Below the pieces are notes generated by a model. That model saw nothing but the letters and a program-made list of their open reading frames with translations, made no database searches and was not told the origin of the DNA. A program made the translations under genes and the position numbers. Positions 7,802-16,900 of a stretch of 36,532 nt of DNA are shown in pieces. Positions within the stretch are counted from its first letter, which is position 1; each line of letters starts with the position of its first letter. Origin of the DNA: Spirochaetia bacterium (GTDB lineage: Bacteria; Spirochaetota; Spirochaetia; Treponematales; Treponemataceae); contig CAAGIS010000014.1 of the NCBI GenBank assembly GCA_900769985.1, positions 1 to 36,532 on the forward strand, read 5' to 3'.

Positions 7802-9394
7802 TTACTCCTTAAATTTCCATTCTTCAACAGAAAGGAACGGATTGTCTGTAGCAATCAGTACATTAGACAAACCACGTGAATAAACGTCTTTCTGCAATGA
7901 GCACAAGTACAGGTATGGAGAAAGTTCACATACTCTCTGATTGAGTTTGAGTGTAAGGTCAACCCATTTTTCTGTTTCAACTTCTTTTTCCCACTGACCA
8001 AGCAGATTGTTAAGAGTCTTGTCAGAGATTCCTGTAATGTTTTCTACACCGTTTGTCCGGTACATATCACCGATAGTAGAATATACGTTGTCAAAACCTT
8101 CGTGATACATAAGTGCAAGTTCATAAGATTTTTCTTTGAAAACCATGCGTTTGAATACCTGGTCACCAGTACGTTTTACTTCAACATTCAGACCGATTTC
8201 TGCAAGCTGAGAAGCAATGCCTTCTGCCATCTGTTTTCCAAAATCACCCATTGAGTCAGGGTAAATAAGGATTGCATTCTGACCTGAGATGTTTCCGTTT
8301 TTAGCAAGAGTTTTTGCTTTTTTAAGATTATACGGAAGAACATCCGGCATCGGTTCGTTTACGTATTCAGGAATATTTGACTGGAACAGATTTGACGGGA
8401 ATGGTCCATAGTTAAGGATAACACCGTCATCGCGGTCTGTAATTCCAGGAATAAGCTGAGCTTTGTTGAGAGCCATTGCCATAGCCTGACGACCTTCTGC
8501 TTTAGGGAAAAGGTCTGTATTGATTGCAACATCATAGAATGCATAAGGCATATAAGAATTGATGTCAACTTTTGGAATTTTTGCAACAGAAGCACGATCC
8601 ATCGGATTTGTTTCAAGAATAACGTTAATGCGGCCTTTGCGAAGTTCATTCATACGAACGATAGGGTCGATGACACGTTTCATTACAAGAGAATCTGCCT
8701 GAGGAACTGTTTTAAAATAAAGTCCGTTTCCTTTGAAAGTAAGCCATTTACCGATTTCCCAGCTTTCCAGTTTAAATGGACCTGTTCCGACAGGTTCTGT
8801 AGCAAACTTTCTTTCAAGCTCGCCGTTGCGCATATTTACGTCCATTTCCTGTCCCTGAAATCTTGACGGAATAATCTTGAATGTAAGTACAGGATATGCA
8901 CGGAATTCCGGCATAGGATTCTTGAAAACAATTTCTACAGTCTTGTCATCAATAGCCTTTACGCTGCTGATAAAAGAAAGAAGGTAATCGCGTTTTGGCG
9001 AATTATTTTCTTCAAGTGTGTAGGCATTAAAAGAATATACGACATCGTCTGCAGTTACAGGAGTATCATCGTGCCAGTTTACGTCACGAAGTGTAACTGT
9101 ATATGTCTTTTTGTCTTTCTGATTCTGTTCAATGTTTTCTGCAAGTGCAAGTTCTGTGTAGAGCCTTCCGCTTACTTCATCAACTTCAAAATTAGTAAGA
9201 CCATCAAAAATCAATTCATCAGCATTCAAAGCTGAAGTGTTCTGTTCAAGAACAGGGTTTAATGAGTCAGGCAAAGTAGAAACGGCAACAACCATTCCTT
9301 TTGGCTGAGATTTCCAGATTATTACACCAACTACAGAAATAACTGCAATAGCGGCAACAACAATAGCTGCAATCAGAGTTTTCTTATTTTTCAT
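7802..9394 (-). CDS. Extracellular solute-binding protein, family 5 (peptide/nickel type), membrane-anchored
   Basis: A 530-residue binding protein that would capture substrate outside the inner membrane and deliver it to the two permeases. The family-5 signature region is visible: SLNPVLEQNTSALNADELIF near the start, NWHDDTPVTADDVVYSFNAY around 120, VGTGPF near 200 and many conserved aromatic/Asp positions. The N-terminus has Lys residues, then a hydrophobic stretch (about 8-27, TLIAAIVVAAIAVISVVGVI) with no Cys, so it is probably anchored by an uncleaved helix rather than lipidated. The gene lies 2 nt from the lipoprotein and 2 nt from the permease. Substrate (peptide, nickel, other) is not deducible. 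Confidence 0.92.
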   Translation of the reverse strand: MKNKKTLIAAIVVAAIAVISVVGVIIWKSQPKGMVVAVSTLPDSLNPVLEQNTSALNADELIFDGLTNFEVDEVSGRLYTELALAENIEQNQKDKKTYTVTLRDVNWHDDTPVTADDVVYSFNAYTLEENNSPKRDYLLSFISSVKAIDDKTVEIVFKNPMPEFRAYPVLTFKIIPSRFQGQEMDVNMRNGELERKFATEPVGTGPFKLESWEIGKWLTFKGNGLYFKTVPQADSLVMKRVIDPIVRMNELRKGRINVILETNPMDRASVAKIPKVDINSYMPYAFYDVAINTDLFPKAEGRQAMAMALNKAQLIPGITDRDDGVILNYGPFPSNLFQSNIPEYVNEPMPDVLPYNLKKAKTLAKNGNISGQNAILIYPDSMGDFGKQMAEGIASQLAEIGLNVEVKRTGDQVFKRMVFKEKSYELALMYHEGFDNVYSTIGDMYRTNGVENITGISDKTLNNLLGQWEKEVETEKWVDLTLKLNQRVCELSPYLYLCSLQKDVYSRGLSNVLIATDNPFLSVEEWKFKE

Positions 9395-9396
9395 AA

Positions 9397-10848
9397 TTAA
9401 CGCATCCTTACAATAAATGAACTGTAAACAACTACTTCACCAGAATAGCTGTCTGTTTTTCCTTTCTGAATTTCAAAGAAATAGTTTGAACCTTTAAGCT
9501 GGCTTCCTGCATTCAATACAGGCCATGAGTTTCCTACGCGAGAAGAGCGGCTTACAAGATCCTGAATGTTATTCTTTTCGATGAGTTTTCCGCTCTTTGT
9601 ATTTTCATTGAAAACTCTTACAGTCCTGTTGTCTTTGAGTGTAATTACAAGGTCGTTCATCTGACCTTTAGGAATAGAAACCATTCCCCACCAGTATTCG
9701 CTGCCTTTCTGGCCTTTAGCGCTGAATTTTGCAGGACGTGACTTCTGGCTTTCTTTTGTTGAGCCCGGAGCCGGATTGAAAAGACCAATCATGAGCGGCA
9801 TTACAGTTTTACCGCGGCTTTCGATTTCTTTCTTGTTTGCAATTTCTCTGTTAACCTGAGCAATTTTTGCGTTAAGGTCATTTTTCTGAGCCTTTACGTC
9901 ATCGATTACTTCCTGTGAAACATTCTTGTTGTACTTTGCAGCAAATGCAAGAAGTTCATTGTAAATCTTGTCCATGTTGTTTGAAACTGAAACATAGTGG
10001 TCATGGATTTCATCAAGAGTATAGCTTCCGTTTTTGCCTGAGCCCGGTCCTTCCGGCTGACGTGCAAATTCTGCACCGATACGGTCTTTGAAATCATAAA
10101 TCTTTTCACGGAAAGCTGCTTCATGCTGAACGGAAATATCCTGACGAACTTTTTTTACGCTCTTTGCATATACAGCAAGTCCAGAATTTGATGCAGCGCC
10201 TGTACTTTTTACAAGGGCATTTGCTTCTGATTCCAATGCAGGACATTTTGCAAGAACTGCATCGTAAGCGGCAATTTTTGCATCAAAGTCTTCAATCTGA
10301 CCGGCTTTATCTGCCTGTTCAAAGAGAGAAACTACTTTTGAATTGATTGTATTTGCTGCCGTAACCTGACTAGAAATTGCAGCAAGTGATGCATTGCCTG
10401 CATAAACCTTGTTTGCACGTTTATACATTTTTGTTGCATCAGCAATTTTACCTGCACCGATAAGTTTGTCGATGCGGGCTGCAGTAAGAGTACCACCTTT
10501 TTCTGCAACATCAGCAGGCAGTTTGAGAGAAGCATCGATTGCTTCAAATTTTGTAAGCGCCGTATTGCAGGCAGAAAGCAGTTTTGCTTCGTTTGAAGCT
10601 TTTACTGTGTCTGTGCTTTCAAGCGCATTATTTCCGGCATTAAACAATTTGATATAATTTAAATACTTTTTTTGTTTTTCAGCATCTTTGATTTCTACCC
10701 AGTAGGCTTCTGCAGCCGCAGGTCCCTTGCTGTTCCATGCATTAACACCTTTGTTGACAGCAGGATCATTATCAGAGCCGCCAGTAGAAACACAAGACAT
10801 AAACATTGCAGTTGCTGCAAGTAATGCTAAAACTTTAATTTTTTTCAT
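9397..10848 (-). CDS. Predicted lipoprotein with helical repeats, unknown function
   Basis: A 483-residue lipoprotein. The signal ends at a spirochaetal-type lipobox, FMSC, with Cys19 as the lipidated residue. The middle (about 30-340) is Ala/Lys-rich and helical, with TPR-like spacing (NAGNNALESTD, KLIGAGKIADATKMYKRANK, then EQADKAGQIEDFDAKIAAYDAVL) and a likely coiled coil around 300-345. The C-terminal ~130 residues, from about MPLMIGLFNPAP, look beta-rich and end in SSFIVRMR. I do not recognise a named family. The start overlaps the stop of the FGE-like gene (ATGA), and the stop is 2 nt from the binding-protein gene, so it belongs to the transporter operon and probably acts at the envelope with it. 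Confidence 0.85.
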   Translation of the reverse strand: MKKIKVLALLAATAMFMSCVSTGGSDNDPAVNKGVNAWNSKGPAAAEAYWVEIKDAEKQKKYLNYIKLFNAGNNALESTDTVKASNEAKLLSACNTALTKFEAIDASLKLPADVAEKGGTLTAARIDKLIGAGKIADATKMYKRANKVYAGNASLAAISSQVTAANTINSKVVSLFEQADKAGQIEDFDAKIAAYDAVLAKCPALESEANALVKSTGAASNSGLAVYAKSVKKVRQDISVQHEAAFREKIYDFKDRIGAEFARQPEGPGSGKNGSYTLDEIHDHYVSVSNNMDKIYNELLAFAAKYNKNVSQEVIDDVKAQKNDLNAKIAQVNREIANKKEIESRGKTVMPLMIGLFNPAPGSTKESQKSRPAKFSAKGQKGSEYWWGMVSIPKGQMNDLVITLKDNRTVRVFNENTKSGKLIEKNNIQDLVSRSSRVGNSWPVLNAGSQLKGSNYFFEIQKGKTDSYSGEVVVYSSFIVRMR

Positions 10849-12455
10849 TGTGCAATCTCCTTAACTAGACGGAATCCAACATCAGGATATCCGTTTGTAG
10901 AATCAATATTTTTAAAATTTGAAATTCTAAGATCAAGAGGACCGTCCATCCATGAACCACCTTTTACAGTGCGTAAGTCAGTTTCACTTTCTATACCGCG
11001 CGCAGAAGAAGTCCATTCCCATACATTTCCTGCCATATCAACAAGACCAATGCTGTTTGTGCTGTCTGCAAATTCTCCAACTTTAGAAGGACCTTTTACC
11101 TTTCCGTTTCCTTTGTAATTTGCAATCTTTGCTTTTGACGGATCATCATCGCCCCAAGGATAAATCACTTCCTGACCTGCGCGTGCTGCGCATTCCCATT
11201 CATCGTCAGTAGGAAGGCGGTAAACATTTCCTGTCTGTTCAGAAAGCCATTTTGCATAACCTTCTGCATCTGCAACGCTTACGGCAATTACAGGCTGGTT
11301 TACATTATTATAATCTGTATTGTCAAAATATTCAGGATAAGATTCTGAACGTGTCAGATAAAGATAAGCTGCATACTGCAAATTTGTAACAGGAGTAACG
11401 CTCATCTCAAAAGGTTTTACTTCTACCTTGCGCGAAGCTTCTCTTTGAGTTGCCCTTTTATCCTGTTTTACAGCGCCTGCTTCAAATTCGCCGCCTGCAA
11501 CTGCTGCAGTTTTAAAAGCTTCTTTTACGTCATCTACGCAGAAATAGTGAGCATCAACAGAAGATGATGCATCGATTTTTCTCATTGCCTTAGTTGCATA
11601 GTCAGAAGTTGACAGAGCTGTTGAAACTGTAAGGCAGATAATTTTGTTGCGGTATTCTTCTGCTACAGGATATTCTGCAGTTGCATTACCAGATTTATCT
11701 GTCTTTAAAATTGCACATACTTCTGCAAGTTCTCCGGCTTCTGATGAAACAGGCATATAAGAATCTTCCCATACAATTTTCAAAGGAAGGTCTGCAACAG
11801 CTTTTCCGTTTTTGTCTGCAGCTTTTACAGTAATTAAAGTTGACGGGCTGATGATTCCGTCACTTACAGAAATTGACAGTACAATGTCGTTTACTACAGA
11901 AGCACAGATACTTTCAACTTTGCGTGAGTAAAGTTCAGTACCTTTATCCTGTAAAGTAAGAAGTTCAGTTTCACCTCTTTCAGAAAGAGCCTGCATAATT
12001 TTTTCTGCACTTGCAAGCCTTGCTGCAGCAGAACCTTTTGCAGCAAGTTTCTGATATTCGTCAGCAAGTGTCTTTCGCAGAGTTTCTGCATAAACCTTTT
12101 CTTCTTTATCCCAGTTTTCAGCCTTAATTTTATAAGCAACAGACAGACCATTTTTGCTTTGATAAGCAGTCTGATATTTTTCTGAGCGTTCTTTTACAGC
12201 TTCGTCAGTTATGATAATCTGAGAAGCAGCAGGGCTTGTAATACGCAAAGTTGAAGTCAAAGAATTTTCAATCAAATCCTTTTTAGCTGCAAATTCAGCT
12301 TCTTCTTTTGTAGAACCCTGACCAAATCCATAATAAAAACCATGTTCCTGTTTTACAAGGTCTGATTTAGGCTTTGCAAAAACAAGCCCTCCGATTGAAA
12401 AGACGAAAGTAAAAATAAAAAGCATGGAAAACTGCTTTCTCTGTTTTACAAACAT
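10845..12455 (-). CDS. Secreted protein with C-terminal FGE-sulfatase-like (SUMF1) domain, probably non-catalytic
   Basis: 536 residues. A signal peptide (1 to about 26, ending VFA) is followed by a region like LPP20/envelope stress domains (GFYYGFGQGSTKEEAEFAAKK). The middle is about 100 residues and beta-rich. The final ~189 residues (348-536) are an FGE/sulfatase-modifying-factor fold: MSVTPVTNLQYAAYL, YRLPTDDEWECAAR, YPWGDD, GNVWEWTSS, VKGGSW, VGFRLV. The two Cys that follow GGSW in true formylglycine-generating enzymes are absent (WMDGPLDLR), so catalysis is unlikely. Such domains in treponemes often act as binding modules. The start at 12455 has an excellent GGAGG site; a TTG at 12503 is weaker. 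It is the first gene of the transporter operon. Confidence 0.88.
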   Translation of the reverse strand: MFVKQRKQFSMLFIFTFVFSIGGLVFAKPKSDLVKQEHGFYYGFGQGSTKEEAEFAAKKDLIENSLTSTLRITSPAASQIIITDEAVKERSEKYQTAYQSKNGLSVAYKIKAENWDKEEKVYAETLRKTLADEYQKLAAKGSAAARLASAEKIMQALSERGETELLTLQDKGTELYSRKVESICASVVNDIVLSISVSDGIISPSTLITVKAADKNGKAVADLPLKIVWEDSYMPVSSEAGELAEVCAILKTDKSGNATAEYPVAEEYRNKIICLTVSTALSTSDYATKAMRKIDASSSVDAHYFCVDDVKEAFKTAAVAGGEFEAGAVKQDKRATQREASRKVEVKPFEMSVTPVTNLQYAAYLYLTRSESYPEYFDNTDYNNVNQPVIAVSVADAEGYAKWLSEQTGNVYRLPTDDEWECAARAGQEVIYPWGDDDPSKAKIANYKGNGKVKGPSKVGEFADSTNSIGLVDMAGNVWEWTSSARGIESETDLRTVKGGSWMDGPLDLRISNFKNIDSTNGYPDVGFRLVKEIAQ

Positions 12456-12752
12456 ATAATTCCTCCTTTTGTATTTTCTAACTTTGGAAATTCCGTTATT
12501 CAATAAAAGTTATTATACAGAATAACATTATAATCTTATATTTTCACAGATTTTTCATTTTTTTTCTACAAAAAAATAAATTTCTATATAAAAACTAATC
12601 ACAAAAAATAGGGATTTTGGAGATATTTATTCAATTTATCTAATTTTTTGTATAGTATAAAATGATTTTTTATTCTTTCATTCATCGTGGTTTGCAAAAT
12701 TCAGCGTAAGCAAATGCAAGACATAATGCAAATATTAAGTTACAATAAAGAT
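12456..12752. promoter_or_regulatory. Divergent intergenic promoter region
   Basis: 297 bp separate the minus-strand transporter operon and the plus-strand gene. On the minus strand two TATAAT hexamers occur (12532-12527 and 12517-12512), 57-77 nt before the operon start, without a good -35 partner. On the plus strand an AT-rich TATAGTATAAAAT (around 12651) could be the -10 for the 12753 gene, leaving a leader of about 90 nt. No operator-like palindrome or riboswitch was recognised. Confidence 0.45.
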
Positions 12753-13919
12753 ATGAAATCTTTTAAAATTACACGAAAACACATTTTGACTGCATTAATA
12801 ATTTTTGCAGTTTTGTCTGCCGTTTTTCTGACAGCATCGTTAATCAAAAGCAGTAAAACTTTTAAAATTGCTTTTTATCAGATTCCAGAAAACGTAAGGA
12901 CACAAATTGAACAGCAGATTGCAGTCCGTGAAAATTCAAAAATAAAATTCTACATTCTTGACGGAACAAAACCGATGCCATCAAATGCTTCAAAAAAATT
13001 CTCGATTGTCTTTGCGTATAATTCAAAGTCACTCATCGATTTAAAACCGAAAAATGTTTCTGCAAAAACAGCGGACTTCCTGCCGACAAAAATCAAGTAC
13101 AGCACCGTAATGCACAATTCTGCAAATTACGCACTTCCTGTCCTGCTTGACCATTTTGAACTTGCAGTTTACAGAACATACAGAAACCAGCTTGGACTTT
13201 CTGTTCCAGAAACGCTTGAAGAGTTTACGACATATCTTGAAGCCGTAAAGGAAAAAGCAGAGTTTCCGCTGATAGCAATTGGGAGCGATGACAATGAACT
13301 TTTCGGTTTTATAAGTACGTTTGCCCAGAGCATGTACGGCGCAGAAAAATATCAGAAACTTTGTACAGAACTTTACAAAAGCCAGGGGGCGCTTTCAGAA
13401 CTTCCTGACGATTTGTGCCGTGTCCTCGATGAAATAAAAAAACTTCAGAATCAGGGACTTATAAATCCCGGCTGGATAAATGCAACAAAAACAGACATTG
13501 AGTTTTTAATGAAAGAGCACAAACTCGGTGCACTCGCAACTTTTTTAAGCACTCACCGCAGTCTTTCTTATGTGCTCGTAAAATATTACGATGCCTGCAT
13601 TTTTCCGCAAAAAGAAGTTCATCAGGAATTTGGTATAATTGCACCTGAAATCTGCGCCGCCGTTTTAAAAAACGAAAGCCAAAGCCAGAAGATTTTGTCT
13701 TACTTAATTTTGCAGGAAGTACAGACTGAACTTTCTGCAAAAACAATGCTTGCCCCAACAGCATCAGTTGCAGAAAGTTCAGACTCGCTGTCAGACGATG
13801 TACGGTTTTGGGCGGCCGCATCTCCTGCAGGACCTTTACCATCGTTAAAAGAGGCAGCCTTTATTTCGCCAGAACGAGTACATTCTTATGCAGACAAAAT
13901 CAGAGAATACTTAAAATAG
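12753..13919 (+). CDS. Membrane-anchored protein resembling family-1 (sugar-type) solute-binding proteins
   Basis: A 388-residue protein and the only convincing plus-strand gene in the window. The N-terminus is KxxRKH followed by a hydrophobic helix (about 9-30, ILTALIIFAVLSAVFLTASL) with no lipobox, so it is likely tethered by an uncleaved helix facing outward. The body has weak similarity in layout to sugar-type binding proteins: KIAFYQIPENVR at the start, YALPVLLDHFELAVYRT, then LGLSVPETLEEFTTYLEAVKE and SYLILQEVQTELS. No permease or ATPase genes accompany it. The ATG at 12753 was chosen because the signal anchor starts there; upstream GTG (12687) and ATG (12714, 12726) codons are possible and no strong ribosome site settles it. 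Confidence 0.7.
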   Translation: MKSFKITRKHILTALIIFAVLSAVFLTASLIKSSKTFKIAFYQIPENVRTQIEQQIAVRENSKIKFYILDGTKPMPSNASKKFSIVFAYNSKSLIDLKPKNVSAKTADFLPTKIKYSTVMHNSANYALPVLLDHFELAVYRTYRNQLGLSVPETLEEFTTYLEAVKEKAEFPLIAIGSDDNELFGFISTFAQSMYGAEKYQKLCTELYKSQGALSELPDDLCRVLDEIKKLQNQGLINPGWINATKTDIEFLMKEHKLGALATFLSTHRSLSYVLVKYYDACIFPQKEVHQEFGIIAPEICAAVLKNESQSQKILSYLILQEVQTELSAKTMLAPTASVAESSDSLSDDVRFWAAASPAGPLPSLKEAAFISPERVHSYADKIREYLK

Positions 13920-13935
13920 CAGTTTTTGTTTTTAT

Positions 13936-13979
13936 AAAAAAACGGCCGCCAGAGTTTTTCATGACGACCGTTTTTTTTT
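13936..13979. terminator. Bidirectional intrinsic terminator between convergent genes
   Basis: The stem ACGGcCGcCA (13942-13951) pairs with TGaCGaCCGT (13962-13971), with two C.A mismatches. It is followed by nine T on the plus strand (13971-13979) and preceded by A7 (13936-13942), which is T7 on the minus strand. It sits between the plus-strand gene ending at 13919 and the giant minus-strand gene ending at 13998, so it can stop both. Confidence 0.8.
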
Positions 13980-13997
13980 GCATTGTCTGTTAAAATG

Positions 13998-16900
13998 CTA
14001 TTTCTTTTGGGCTGTTTCGATGGCTGTTCCAGAAGAAGTTTTTATTGCATATCCAAGAACAGGATTTGCCGTACCGTTTCCGTAGCAGTTACCGTTAGTT
14101 GTACTAGAAGCATTTGAGCCTTTTGTTGTAGAATTCATATCAGAACTTTTAACTATTACACCCTTAACTGCATCAACAGTCTTCTTCCAGAGACCGACAT
14201 TTACTTTGTCATTAGCGCCTCCGCTCATCGTGCTGGATGTAGGTATAAGCGAAACCTCCCAATTTCCTGTAAACACATCATTTACTGTGCCCTGTGCAGT
14301 ATAGTCCATTGTACCGCTAGCAGGAATTACAAGAGAAGCAACTGCAGGAAGTTTTGCTGCGCTTACATAATAACTTATAACTGGAACTACAACATATACT
14401 CCCTGTGCATTAAGCTTGCGGCCGACATCTATATTAATCTGCTCGCCTGTAATAGTAAACGAATCTACAGTTACAGAATCTCTTGCCTCGTCATAAGAGT
14501 CGATTGACGAAGTATTTGTTATGTACGCATATTTAAGGCTTCCGTCAACATTTGCAGCAATATGAATACTTCCGTCAGGGCCGGTTTTTACAGTACAGTA
14601 TTCACCGCCGTCACTAAAGATTTTCTTGCATGACCAGCCCTGTTCTTTGCCGTTATCATTACCGATTGTAGGATTAGTATTTAATCCAAGCCAGCAGTCA
14701 GTACCGTCATACCAAACTGCAACAACTTTATCATTAGAAGCAGAAGAACCGGCAATTACGTCTATTGCAACATATTGACCTGCATTATAGCCAGTATCAT
14801 AGAACCAGTTGCTTCCGACTTGTTTTGTGTAGCCGTTTGTCGTATCACTGGAAGTTTTGTATTTCTGCCAGTCCGCACCGGCAATAAGGCTGAAGTTTGA
14901 TGTATTAGATTCAAAAACACGTTTATATCCGTTATTTAAATCTCCAAATCCAGAGTTATCTACAAAATTATTAAAATTGTCTTTTGAATCTGGACATACA
15001 GAACCATACCTAAACCGTATCTGCCCCTGAACATCATCATAATATGCAAGGTAAACAGAAGTATTACTTTCATGAGATGCAACTGCAAGACTTGGGGAAG
15101 CAAACCTGGTCTCTGTCATAGTATATGTAGAAGGATAAGTTCCTTTTACATAACACATATTATTTCCAGGCAATCCTATTGCTTCAAAGCGAATCTTATT
15201 CTGAGCATTATAGTTGTCGTCCATAGACAAGTCCCCTATACCCCATCTGCTTGTCATAAACGTAAAGCGTCCTGCAAGAGTTTTTGTAGCATCTTCCGGA
15301 TATGTATCAAGACCTGTTGCAGTTCCATAAGAATTACCTGCATCATCAAAAGCAAGGCTTACATTAGAGAAAGTTGCATAATTTCTCTGATACCGTTTAT
15401 ACGAATCGTTATTACCGTCAGCCATACTAAAATCTGCAGGTCCGCTTACAAATGCAAAACCTATTTTTCCGTTATTTGGATTTATCTTCATAACAGGTTC
15501 GCTCAGTTTTCCGCTCATAGGAATTGCAGCATCACTGTCAAATTCCCAGACGTCAAAGTATACATCATCAGTAAGCAAATGATTGCTCTTCTCTACAGGC
15601 TGGCGGTTGTAAGCATATATGTTCTTTTCGCTGTAAGAACTTGATTCAGTAATACCAACTTTATAAGAACCGCATGCATCGTTATAGTTTTTATTATTGA
15701 TTGATTCTACTCCATTTACAGTTATTGAATAATACCCTGAAGCCAATGAAGCAGGAGCAACTTTGTTTTGAGTACCAAGATTAAATCCTGTCAAAGCAAT
15801 TTCTGATTCATCAGCAGAAACGATATATCTTCCCAATGCAGTCCTTGAGTACGCAGCCTTTATACTTGATTTCAGCCTGTTCTTCAGTGCAGTTTCTACG
15901 CCCGTAATATACGGTACGACATCTACCTTGTAATACGGAGTTAAATTTTCTTCCGCAGTCTGAACAGTTGAAGAATCAGAATTTCCGTTTGTTGTATATA
16001 CAAGTTCATCGTCTGCGCCAAGAGAGACAGAACCTCTGTCACGTGCCATTACTTCGACAGTCTTGTCATAAGCTGCAACTTCCGCAATCTTTGCCGTATT
16101 CCAATGAATCATAAAGTTTACTGTGTTTCCTGTTATCTGGCTAAATTCTTCTGAACCGTCAAGTTCAAATAACAGACCGTCATCGTCAAGATCTACTACA
16201 GACACCCAGTTTCCTGCGTCACGTTTTGCAACCTGCATAAATCCGCCGTCAGTCGTCAAGCCAGGAATCTTTAACCAGATTTCATTTACGCATACATTGT
16301 CAGAAGCTGTACCACGAAGCGATATGATGCCTGACACTTTTGGATCGCCGTCAGAAATTCCGCTCGTTGCGCTTTCATTATAACCGCCTGTTTTACCTGC
16401 AGTATTTTTCCAGTCAGATTCAATTTCTATATGACCATTGTTTCTATCATTATTGTATATAGAAGATTCGATTGACTTTGTCGTATCATTCCACTTCCAG
16501 AAGAACGGTTTTAGCCATGTCTTTGCCTTTTCGTTATCTTTGAGGACAACGTCAGCGATGAGATTTATAGTTGCGTACTGACTTGTAGAACCTGCTACAG
16601 TTCCCTCCGTATTATCCCAAATCTTAAAGGTGAACTTCTGCTTTTTACCGTCTTCAATTGACTTACTGCCAGAAACTGTCAAAAGTTTTTTTACTGTCAA
16701 GTCGATTGCAATTCCGTCACGCACAGCATTTGTCGAAGAATCTTCATCAGTCAGAACTTCTTTTTGAGAACTGTAATAAGCACTGTCTTCGTCATATTTT
16801 GTAACTTCGTAAGTATACTGCAATCCGTTATTTCCGCCGACGATTTCGGGCTTGATTACTGTTCGTCCTTTTATTGCAAGAACGGAATCTGACAAATCTT

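Noticed and set aside
10845..12455. A true formylglycine-generating enzyme that activates sulfatases
   Set aside because: The paired catalytic Cys are missing at the expected place, there is no sulfatase gene nearby, and the protein is exported and belongs to a transporter operon.
15072..15644. 190-codon open frame on the plus strand inside the giant lipoprotein gene
   Set aside because: It is antisense to a long, well-supported gene, Cys/Ile/Ser-rich with no recognisable motif and no ribosome site; a by-product of the sense codon pattern.
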